64,000 bases of DNA from Haematobia irritans. Lineage: Eukaryota > Arthropoda > Insecta > Diptera > Muscidae. Location: positions 58,303,641 through 58,367,640 of the forward strand of contig NC_134398.1 in NCBI RefSeq assembly GCF_050003625.1, written 5' to 3'. Within the stretch, counting starts at the first letter, position 1. The number at the start of each line of letters is the position of its first letter. The position numbers and the translations under genes were made by a program. The notes beneath the pieces are model-generated. The model had not been told where the DNA came from, ran no database searches, and saw nothing but the letters and a program-made list of their open reading frames with translations. This document shows, in pieces, positions 55,391-64,000 of the stretch.

Positions 55391-56929
55391 AATCGATTAG
55401 TTGATTTGCTATGCTAATTTTAATTGTTTCAAAATATTGTATAAAATTATTAGGTAACTGTTAAATCGTTTCAAACTAATTCTCTCTAAGCTTTCAAACT
55501 TACATGAAATTAAATTTGTTGTCCACATAAGTAACCAATTTAATGAAATAATATAAATTATTGCTATTCTCATGTAGTTGGTTAATGTTGCAGCCAATTT
55601 GTCAAATGAACATATAATATTCAATTTAATGATGAATATATATTTGCACCTAATTAACAATAAAATTTGTTAGCAATCATTTACATTTTTTGTGACAATA
55701 TTTCATTCATTATTGTAACAAATTTGCCTATAGACCGACCATTGTTTATTTCAAAATGCAAGCAACCGGATACAGGAAACAAACAGGTCACCATATGTAT
55801 TCAATGTCTTTGTAGATTTGCGTATTGAATCGTAAATTCATTGCATTTTTGAAATTTCGAATAAATGAATTTTCAACAGTAAATGTGAAGAATTAAAAAT
55901 TCATGAACTTCGTCATAAACAAAACAATGAACATAACAGCAATATTATCATCGCCGTCCTCATCATCGCTGTTGTCAACAAATACAGAGTGGTATGCGTG
56001 AACATGAGAGTAAAACCACAATATAATTATCATTTACACAGCTACCTTCCGCGTAACACTAAGCCGGAAACGGAACCAACTTTACTGATTTCAATGTCTA
56101 TGTGGCGGCACGCATGCAAACGTATGATGTGAGTAATCAATGAACCGCAAAACGAAAATGAAATATTAAGTAGATAAAAAACGAAATCCACAATCACTAG
56201 CATGTCAATGTACATACGAGTATGTTGATGGAACAAAAAAATAAAAACGAGAAAATCTCAAGTTATAAGCTCACACCCTCTTACTGAATAGGTTAAACCC
56301 TTATAACATTTTGCGTTTTTGGCTTGTGTCTGGGGCATGAAATTGATATGCCAAAAGCATATGCAAGCAAAAAAAAGGGTAAATGAAAGACATTTTGGCG
56401 CGCTTGTTTAGGTCAAGTGTTGACAAAGGTCATACACATACGAATACACACACCTAAAACAACCCATCAAATGCCACGGGGATATGTTTGTGTTGGCTTT
56501 TGTGAAAATCTACCAAAGGATTTGTTTGTGATTTGATTCAGATTGAAGAAATGAAAAAAAAGAAAATCGAATAATATTTGTGTGTAGGAGACAAAGGTTT
56601 AAAATTGATTTGTGTTTTTGCTTTAATTTAGAAAAGTTCGCATGTTTTACAGGTGTGATCTTATCTATATTTAATTTCTATTTCAATAAAATACGATTAC
56701 GAGCCAGTTCATCAATGAATACCCAATATTAAATAAAAAAGCTGCAAGGTAGCTGCAACAAAACAGTGTATACACTGGAGAAAGATACAAACCCTGTGAG
56801 CAACCAGAATTTATTTTAAAGAGAAAGAGATACGAAGACCAAAAATCCTGGTCTTCAAAACAATTTATTAACATTTTTTTTGACTTACAGATAAACAGAT
56901 AAACTATCATGCTGCAATGAAATGATCGC
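55391..56929. other. No gene recognised
   Basis: About 1.5 kb with no match to the repeat families and with more mixed composition (56040-56480). It could be single-copy intronic or intergenic DNA. Open frames of 64-107 codons on the minus strand show no recognised domain. Confidence 0.35.
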
Positions 56930-57175
56930 TTGGAAAACGGGTTCGCACACTTTGTTCTTTTGTTAAAGCTTTTGGATATTTTCCGAAAAGTTTTTATCAC
57001 CAACATTTATTTGTTACAAAGTAGATTTTTCTGCAACACAAAAAAATACTTTTTTTCCAAAATCACCTTTCATTTCGTTTAAAATATATAACATATATTT
57101 TAAGTTTCGTATTAAAATTTAATAGAGTGCTATGAAATGTCGAACATACTTTCGAAATATATCGTTTGTAAGAAA
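56930..57175. repeat. Interspersed repeat family B, copy 3
   Basis: Matches 22965-23190 and 24755-25060 with divergence ('tttgttcttttgttaaagct', 'tttgttacaaagtaga', 'aagtttcgtattaaaattta'). Confidence 0.5.
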
Positions 57176-57254
57176 GGGACCAAATAAAGTGTTTTGCTTA
57201 CTATAAATAAACTTTCATAACATCGGCTTGTGTGTGTTATCTATGTTACTTGAA

Positions 57255-58315
57255 AACAAGTATATACGGCCGTAAGTTCGGCCAGGCCGAATCTTGTGTA
57301 CCCTCCACCATGGATTGCGTAGAAACTTCTACGAAAGTACCAAATTTCAAGCAGATCGGATGAATTTTGCTTCTCCAAAAGGCACAGGAGGTCAAATCTG
57401 CGTATCGGTTTATATGGGAGCTATATATAATTATGGACTGATAGGAACTAATTCCTGCATGGTTGTTGGATACCATATACTAACATCACGTACCAAATTT
57501 CAACCGGATGGGAAGAATTTTGCTCTTCCAAGGGGCTCCGGAGGTCAAATCTGGGGATCGGTTATATGGGGGCTATATATAATTATGGACCGATTTCGAC
57601 CAATTTTTGCATGGGTATTTGAGACCATATACTAACACCACGTACCAAATTTCAACTGAATCAGATGAATTTTGGTCTTCCAAGAGGCTCCGGAGGTCAA
57701 ATCTGGTGATCGGTTCATATGGGGGTTATATATTATTATGAACCGATGTGGACCAATTTTTGCATGGTTGTTAGAGACCATATACTAACACCGTGTACCA
57801 AATTTCAGCCGTATCGGATGAAATTTGCTTCTCTCTGAGGCTTCGCAAGCCAAATCTGGGGAATCGGTTTATATGGGGGCTATATATAATTATGGACCGA
57901 TGTGGACCAATTTTTGCATGAGTGTTAGAGACCATATACCAACACCATGTACCAAATTTCAGCTCGGATGAAATATGCTTCCCTTATAGGCTCTTCAAGC
58001 CAAATTTGGGGGTCCATTTATATGGGGGCTATACGTAAATGTGGACCGATATGGACCATTTGCAATACCATCCGACCTACATCAATAACAACTACTTGTG
58101 CCAAGTTTCAAGTCGATAGCTTGTTTCGTTCGGAAGTTAGCGTGATTTCAACAGACGGACGGACGGACTGACGGACATGTTCAGATCGACTCTGAATTTC
58201 ACCACGACCCAGAATATATATACTTTATGGGGTCTTAGAGCAATATTTCGATGTGTTACAAACGGAATGACAAAGTTAATATACCCCCCATCCTATGGTG
58301 GAGGGTGTAAAAAGG
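57255..58315 (+). mobile_element. INE-1/Helitron-like element, lineage 1a, complete but with shortened head
   Basis: The head 'aacaagtatatacggccgta' is intact to 'acttctacgaaag' (57340) and then jumps directly into the array, so about 450 bp of the usual head-array segment are deleted. The array spans about 57345-58080. The 3' end at 58140-58315 carries 'gacggacggacgg', 'cacgacccagaatatatata' and the hairpin 'cccccatcctatggtggagg'. Confidence 0.75.
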
Positions 58316-58334
58316 CAGAATAACTACCTACATA

Positions 58335-58661
58335 GGTTAGGTTAGGTGACAGCCCGATGTATCAGCCTCACTTAGACTATTCAGTCCATTGTGATACCAC
58401 ATTGGTGAACTTCTCTCTTATCACTGAGTGCTGCCCGATTCTATGTTAAGCTCAATGACAAGGGACCTGCTTTTAATAGCCGAGCCCGAACGGTGTTCCA
58501 CATTGCAGTGAAACCACTTAGAGAAGCTTTGTAACCCTCAGAAATGTCACCAGCATTACTGAGGTAGGATAATCCACCGGTGAAAAACTTTTGGTGTTCG
58601 GTCGAAGCAGGACCTTGTGTATGCAAGGCGGGCATGCTAACCATTGCACCACGGTAGCTCC
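58335..58661 (-). mobile_element. tRNA-derived SINE with 11-bp TSD
   Basis: Reverse orientation copy: tail 'ggttaggttagg' at 58335-58346, body, and head ending 'attgcaccacggtagctcc'. It is flanked by 'ctacctacata' at 58324-58334 and 58662-58672. The B box is damaged by a small deletion around 58608 ('gaagcaggaccttgtg'), so this copy probably cannot be transcribed by pol III. Confidence 0.85.
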
Positions 58662-58689
58662 CTACCTACATAACTACCTCTTTATTTCT

Positions 58690-58796
58690 CGATCGGTTTA
58701 TATTCGAATGTGTACGAGGAGTAAAATGTCGAAAATGTGTCTTTATGGGAGCTATACCAAAACATGGATCGATACACACGATATACGACACACCTA
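58690..58796 (+). mobile_element. Lineage 3 array fragment
   Basis: 'atcggtttatattcgaatg' and 'atgggagctataccaaaaca' followed by 'cgacacaccta' are lineage 3 unit landmarks. Both ends are missing; a MITE starts at 58797. Confidence 0.5.
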
Positions 58797-59069
58797 CACT
58801 GAAAAAGCAGTGAACCCACCAGGAAGAACAATTTAGGTTAATTTAACCCTAGCTTAGGCACCAATATTTTTATTCATTATCTGCCATTATTTGTCATATT
58901 TAGTTTCCTTTGTTTTGCATTCTGACATTCGGTACAGAAAAATATTGTTGTTTTTTGAAAATTATCAGTTCGACATTATTGAAGTGTCAAAGTAGTGCCA
59001 AAGCTAGGATTAAAAAATATTTTTAGAAAACTTTAATTAGATAGTATTACAAACAGTGATATCACAAAA
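58797..59069. mobile_element. CACTGAAAAA-type MITE, interrupted, right end lost
   Basis: It starts after TA with 'cactgaaaaagcagtgaacc', the same end as the elements at 636-1155 (right end) and 17851. A 163-bp TTAA element is inserted at 58847-59009. The right end is replaced by a lineage 1b head at 59070. Confidence 0.5.
58847..59009. mobile_element. 163-bp TTAA-flanked MITE (piggyBac-type)
   Basis: TTAA at 58843-58846 and 59010-59013. The ends 'ccctagcttaggcac' and the complement of 'gtgccaaagctagga' are inverted repeats with two mismatches. Its small size excludes coding. A truncated copy is at 10586-10761. Confidence 0.8.
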
Positions 59070-60486
59070 AACAAGTATACACGGCCTTAAGTTCGGCCAG
59101 GCCGAAGCTTAGACACTTCTACTGAAGACTGTCATCCACATCGAATCACTTATGTTGCGGTAACACTTGCATATGGCAAGGTATCTTAAAACTTCCTAAC
59201 ACCGTCTTCAAAATTACAAGGTAGTCCATACGTATTATATATTAAACTAAAAAAGGCCGATTAAATACGTATATAATTAAGTTTAAAGTTTCTATAGAAA
59301 TAACATTTTGACAAAATAAAATTTTGACAACATTTTCCATAGAAGTAAAATTTGGAAAAATTTTTCTATAGAAAAAAAATTTGGAAAAAATTTTCTATAG
59401 AAATAAAATTTGGAAAAAATTTTCTATAGAAATAAAATTTTGACAAAATTTTCTATAGAAATACAATTTTTACAAAATTTTCTATAGAAATAAAATTTTG
59501 AAAAAATTTTTTATACAAATAACAATGACAATGTTTTCCATAAAAATAAAATTTTGGTAGATTATTTTTGGCTCGAGTGGCAACCATGAATATGAACCGA
59601 TGTGGACCAATTTTTGTGTGATTGGGGATCGGCTATATATAACTATAGACCGATATGGACCAATTTTGGTATGGATATTAGCGGCCTTATACTAACACCA
59701 CGTTGCAAATTTCAACCGGATCGGATGAATTTTGCTCCTCCAAGAGGCTCCGGAGATCAAATCTGGGGAACGGTTTATATGGGTGCTATATATAATTATG
59801 TTCCGATATGGACCAATTCTTGCGTGTTTGTTAGAGACGACATTCTAACACCATGTTCCAAATTTCAACCGGATCGGATGAATTTTGCTCCTCCAAGAGG
59901 CTCCGGAGTACAAATCTGGGAATCGATTTATATGGGGGCTATATATAATTATGGAACTATATGGACCAATTTTTGCATGGTCAGTAGAGAACATATACCA
60001 ACAACATGTACCAAATTTCAGCCGGATCGAATGAAATTTTCGTTTCTTAGAGGCTCCGCAAGCCAAATCGGGGGATCGGTTTATATGGGGGCTATATATA
60101 ATTATGGACCGATGTGGACCAATTTTTGCATGGTTGTTAGAGACCATATACTAACACCATGCACCAAATTTCAGCCGGATCGGATGAAATTTGGTTCTCT
60201 TAGAGCGATCGCAAGCCAAATTTGGGGGTCCGTTTATATGGGGGCTATACGTAAAAGTGGACCGATATGGCCCATTTGCAATACTATCCGACCTACATCA
60301 ACTACTTGTGCCAAGAAAGTTAGCGTGATTTCAACAGACGGACGGACGGACATGCTCAGATCGACTCAGAATTTCACCACGACCCAGAATATATATATTT
60401 TATGGGGTCTTAGAGCAATATTTCGATGTGTTACAAACGGAATGACAAAGTTAATATACACCCATCCTATAGAGGAGGGTATAATC
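59070..60486 (+). mobile_element. INE-1/Helitron-like element, lineage 1b, complete
   Basis: Reference 1b copy. Order: head (59070-59255, with the 'catatggcaaggtatcttaa' block), 'ggccgattaaatacg', minisatellite of about nine 29-bp units (59283-59560), 'gtagattatttttggctcga', 153-bp array (about 59600-60290), gacgga block and hairpin end (60340-60486). The 310-codon open frame 59602-60534 runs through the array and 3' end, and its 51-residue repeats mirror the 153-bp period. I do not regard it as a gene. Confidence 0.8.
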
Positions 60487-60721
60487 AGCAAATATTTTTC
60501 GAAAAATTCAAGAAAATTTAATAGACAGAATTAACTTTTTTTAATTAATTAACTTGTTAAACTTTTTTAGTTAACTTGTTAAAGAAAATTTTGTACTTTA
60601 AAGCAAAAAAAAAAGGAAGTTCAAAATTGCAAGAATGTGATTAGTGCCATACGAAGTTTAAGATGGGCGCTTTGTTGTACAATTTACAAATTAAAAAAAA
60701 AAATGTGAGATGAACTAAATA

Positions 60722-62011
60722 ACAGGTTGGCTGATAAGTCCCCGGTCTAACAAAGAAAAACACATGTTTTTTTTTGTCAAAATTCGGTTTTATGTTTCAA
60801 CATAGTTCCCTTCAAGAGCGATAAAACGATTATAACGACAATTCCAATTTTTTGATACCATTTTGGTAGTACTCCTTCCGTTTTGCCTCAAAATAGGCCT
60901 CAGTTTCGGCGATCACCTCTTCATAGCAACCAAATTTTTTCCCTGCGAGCATTCTTTTGAGGTCTCCAGATCTGGTCTGGGGGCCAGATCTGGAGAATAC
61001 GGTGGGTGGGGAAGCAATTCGAAGCCAAATTCATGAATATTTGCCATCGTTCTCAATGACTTGTGTCACGATGCGTTGTCTTGGTGGAACAACACTTTTT
61101 TCTTCTTCATATGGGGCCGTTTTGCCGCGATTTCGACCTTCAAACGCTCCAATAACGCCATATAATAGTCACTGTTGATGGGTTTTCCCTTCTCAAGATA
61201 ATCGATAAAAATTATTCCATGCGTATCCCAAAAAACAGGGGCCATTACTTTGCCAGCGGACTTTTGAGTCTTTCCACGCTTCGGAGACGGTTCACCGGTC
61301 GCTGTTCACTCAGCCGACTGTCGATTGGACTCAGGAGTGTAGTTATGGAGCCATGTTTCATCCATTGTCACATATCGACTGAAAAACTCGGGTGTATTAC
61401 GAGTTAACAGCTGCCAACACCGCTCAGAATCATCAACACGTTGTTGTTTTTGGTCAAATGTGAGCTCGCGCGGCACTCATTTTGCACAGTGCCTCCGAAT
61501 ATCCAAATATTGTTGAATGATATGACCAACACGTTCCTTTGATATCTTTAAGGCATCTGCTATCTCGATCAACTTAATTTTACGGTCATTCAAAACCATT
61601 TTATGGATTTTTTTGATGTATTCGTCGGTAACCACCTCTTTCGGGCGTCCACTGCGTTCACCGTCCTCCGTGCTCATTTCACCACGCTTGAATTTTGCAT
61701 ACCAATCAATTATTGTTGATTTCCCTGGGGCAGAGTCTGGAAACTCATCATCAAGCCAAGTTTTTGCTTCCACCGTATTTTTTTCCTTCAGAAAACAGTA
61801 TTTTATCAAAACACAAAATTCCTTTTTTTCCATTTTTTCACAATAACAAAAGTTGCTTCACAAAAGATGCTCTATTTCACAAACTGATTGACTTACAGAG
61901 ATTCAAATTTTCACACGAATCATTTGAAGGTTGGTATTATATAAAATCATATGCATTTAATACTAGCGACGCCATTTATGTGTCAGACCGGGGACTTATC
62001 AGCCAACCTGT
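60722..62011 (-). mobile_element. Himar1-like (irritans subfamily) mariner element
   Basis: The ends 'acaggttggctgataagtcc' continue identically for 27 bp at both termini. TA is duplicated at 60720-60721 and 62012-62013. Length (1290 bp) and ends match the irritans subfamily typified by Himar1 from the horn fly. One transposase gene lies on the minus strand and is broken. Confidence 0.95.
60790..61833 (-). pseudogene. Himar1-like mariner transposase, inactivated
   Basis: From ATG at 61833 the frame encodes the mariner N-terminus ('MEKKEFCVLIKYCF', helix-turn-helix around 'KLIEIADALKISKERVGH'). The catalytic core has the first Asp in 'YVTMDETW' (about 61365) and the second in 'FHQDNA' (about 61075). 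Breaks: a TGA after 'RRHCAK' (about 61478), a TGA in 'NRQSAE*TATGE' (about 61310) and a TGA right after 'HQDNAS' (about 61065). The segment that should carry the third catalytic Asp is replaced by a palindromic filler (60964-60995). The first two stops are what tryptophan TGG codons become by one transition. It cannot make active transposase. Confidence 0.93.
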
Positions 62012-62274
62012 TATATGTGTGAAGTAAAAATTTAGTAAATCTTTATGCTTTCTTTGTGTATAATTTTTTCCGTTTTTTAGTTAATTTACCTAATGTACCC
62101 AAAAAATTAAGTAATGAACTAAAACAAAGTTAATTTATCTTTAGTGCTACAGAGGATCGACTTGTTTTTGAGTGTATTTGTGGTCCTAAGGTACATCTAG
62201 ATTTTTTTTTTTTAATTTCAGGGATATGGAATAAAAATAGGTTTTTAGTAGCCTAAATTGGATAAGAGCTACAC

Positions 62275-62365
62275 GCAAGAAAAAAAGTTTGGAAAACGTG
62301 TACTGAAAATGTTTTTCTTTTGTAATAGTTTTTTGAATTTCTTCGAAAATTTTTGTTAAAATCGG
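62275..62365. repeat. Family B repeat, left part
   Basis: 'gtttggaaaacgtgtactga' and 'tttcttttgtaatagttttt' match 24775-24845. The repeat runs into a lineage 2 array at 'gttaaaatcggggcaaactt'. Confidence 0.5.
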
Positions 62366-62845
62366 GGCAAACTTAGATATAACTCCGATATATATTGTTC
62401 GCCCAGTTTACACTCGTATGAGCATAGAAGCTAACGTTTACTTCGATTTACATACATTTCTTACTATGTATACGAAATTTGGTTCAGATCATATAATATT
62501 TGAATATATGTATATTAGTTTATAAACCTTTATATATAGGACCCAGCGAATTTAAACGATTTGAGATGGTACCGGAAACGAAGACCTTCAAAGATCTGTC
62601 TAAAATTTCGTTCCAGAGGAAGCAAAATTTTCCTTTCTTATAAAGTATTTTATTTTAAGGCAAATAAATCCGAAGTTGTGATGCACGATTTAACAATAGT
62701 CTCTAAGCTTTTTATATTTAAAGAAAATTATTTTGCGTCAAAAGAAAACTTTGCTTGTCTAAAATTTCGTTGCTAGGAAAAGAAAACTTTTCTTTCAGTT
62801 TGGGTATAGCATAGTCAGTCCCGCCCTAATTTTCTTACTTGTTTT
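62366..62845 (-). mobile_element. Lineage 2 head region, minus strand, with internal insertion
   Basis: Array core 'cttagatataactccgatat', 'accgatt..'-like units, and the head at 62810-62845 ('gtcagtcccgccctaatttt', 'cttacttgttttta'). 62580-62800 is foreign and contains two copies of 'tgtctaaaatttcgtt' (62597 and 62756). Confidence 0.55.
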
Positions 62846-63179
62846 TATTAACATTGCCGATTTAAAATTTAAGTCTAGAAATTTTTTAGAAGTCTACCAT
62901 GAACCTCAACCCTTCTGTATGTGATAACGGCGGAAGCGGTACGAGCGTGATGAGGTCCCGGGGGATCCACAATAAAAAGGATGGTAGAGAGGTTATCCCT
63001 ACGATATTTTTCGATTATTTACTGTAGGTGGACTCTTCTATGACGCTCAAATTGTCCATTTAGCCCAATTTGCAAATATAGAGTTTTCTTTAATTTTTTA
63101 TTGGATACAGATATGTTTACAATTTTGATAAGTATTCTAGGCATAAGCGTAGGGAGACTTCTGGGGATGGGGCTTAGAC

Positions 63180-63502
63180 GCCCAGAAAAATTTTATTTAT
63201 AAGTTTTTTTTTATGATTTCTAATGCATTATAACGCTTGTCTGAAACATTTCACTTCGAATATTTTCAAAATGATGAAAATATTAAAATTTTCTAGAATG
63301 GATTTAGCATTTTTGCGGTAAAATTTGAAAAATGTATACCATTTTATAAACTCTTACTCTTCTTTAACCTATATCCTAACGTGTTATAAAACATTGAATT
63401 AAAACAACTTCCTGCGTAGTTAAAATATTTAACTTCTTTATGAGGACATTTTTGGAAGTGCTTTTAAAGTTGTCCCTTTAGAACAACACCCAAATTTTTT
63501 GC
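63180..63502 (-). mobile_element. Family D (CCCAGC-TIR) element, partial
   Basis: Matches 46110-46415 with divergence ('gcattataacgcttgt', 'acttcctgcgtagttaaaat', 'ttttggaagtgcttttaaag', 'attttttgctgg'). The end reads 'ttttttgctggaac' instead of 'gctggg', so the TIR has mutated. Confidence 0.55.
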
Positions 63503-64000
63503 TGGAACTACTTTTAGTTGCTTTTTTATAAATTAATTGTCTAGTTATGTTGAAGTCTGATTACACTAGTTTACACTAAAAATCTACATTTGATGAGAGG
63601 TGACTTTTATTATGTATTTTCATCTGCTGAATTCGAAAAGAATGTTAAAAAAAATTTATGGAACCGTTTTTGCGATATCCCGTTATTGTTATTTTTCGCT
63701 CTTTTTTCACTAAATAAATTATATCTCGTGTTAGAAATATCCGCTTATATCGCTGATGGTACTTAAATGAGAGGCATTGAGATGACGAATAATCGTGTAT
63801 AATTGGATCTGTGATAAGTTAAGTGAGTCAAAAACATTTCGATGCAAAAATGCAATTTTCAAAAAAAAACTTGTTAACAGTGACCCTTTTCCGCTGGAAA
63901 AGTACACACCATTGAAAAAACGGGTTCTTGAAGGAAAAACAATACAATTGTTTTAGTGACGTTCGTTTTGTTCGCAGTATTATTGGCATAGTGGTTGCTT
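63503..64000. other. No gene recognised
   Basis: AT-rich DNA to the window edge. 63895-63960 ('cacaccattgaaaaaacggg') may be part of a MITE. No coding sequence is recognised. Confidence 0.3.

Larger units (their letters stand above)
60487..62180. mobile_element. Diverged MITE hosting the Himar1-like mariner
   Basis: 60546-60720 and 62014-62180 resemble 31903-32190 ('agttcaaaattgcaagaatg', 'tttttagttaatttacctaa', ending 'tttttgagtgta'). This suggests one CACT-type MITE into which the mariner inserted. The left end is not clear. Confidence 0.4.

Noticed and set aside
59602..60534. 310-codon open frame as a protein-coding gene
   Set aside because: It lies wholly in the lineage 1b array and 3' end. 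Its repeats mirror the 153-bp DNA unit, and the matching strand and frame of other copies are broken.

Overview
This 64 kb window reads as repeat-dense, AT-rich nuclear DNA of a higher fly, most likely a muscid such as Haematobia, Stomoxys or Musca. The evidence is a Himar1-like irritans mariner (Himar1 was described from horn fly), DD37E and DD41D Tc1/mariner relics, INE-1/Helitron-like elements, tRNA-derived SINEs and Penelope-type sequence. The species is inferred. I find no intact host gene, no tRNA or rRNA gene and no CRISPR. The window looks intergenic or intronic, and almost every longer open frame is a shadow of a repeat.

Most of the sequence is one superfamily of Helitron/INE-1-like non-autonomous elements. 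Three lineages are present. Lineage 1 starts 'aacaagtatatacggcc'; lineage 2 starts 'aacaagtaaggaaagtc'; lineage 3 starts 'aacaagtatatacagtag'. Each has a conserved head, a central tandem array and a 3' end with a hairpin of the form 'ataccc...gggtat'. In all three lineages the array period is 153 bp or within a few bases of it, and all keep a core 'tatatggg(g/a)gctata' followed about 10 bp later by 'gaccgat' or 'gaaccgat'. Sub-lineage 1b also carries a 29-bp minisatellite between head and array.

Layout. 1-9.4 kb: lineage 1 copies, a TIR element (copy A) with a SINE in it, a piggyBac-like TTAA MITE, a 1.15 kb TA-flanked MITE and a pogo-like MITE with perfect 24-bp ends. 9.5-13.9 kb: lineage 2 copies and a decayed piggyBac-like transposase end. 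15.2-20.8 kb: a lineage 1b element split by a lineage 1a element and by a 2.9 kb TIR element. 21.6-22.95 kb: a Tigger-like element inside a lineage 1 end. 25.5-31.9 kb: a full lineage 2 element, a Penelope-type fragment with a hammerhead ribozyme, and two lineage 3 elements. 32.9-37.1 kb: a Tigger-like shell stuffed with lineage 3 and lineage 2 DNA. 37.7-39.6 kb: two broken DD41D transposases, one fused to a mariner fragment. 42-46.9 kb: a second copy of the copy-A element with a further insertion and a large palindrome, then 1.06 kb and 223 bp tandem duplications. 47.3-49.1 kb: a DD37E element with intact TIRs inside a lineage 2 copy. 50.2-51.7 kb: a minisatellite split by Penelope-type DNA with a second hammerhead ribozyme. 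52.9-60.5 kb: lineage 2b and lineage 1 elements, two SINEs and a 163-bp TTAA MITE. 60.7-62.0 kb: a Himar1-like mariner with intact ends and a broken transposase.

The strongest points are two hammerhead ribozymes, whose only five differences fall in the stem III loop and the cleavage-site base; the shared 153-bp period; and several insertions whose pre-insertion empty sites survive in paralogous repeats in the same window.
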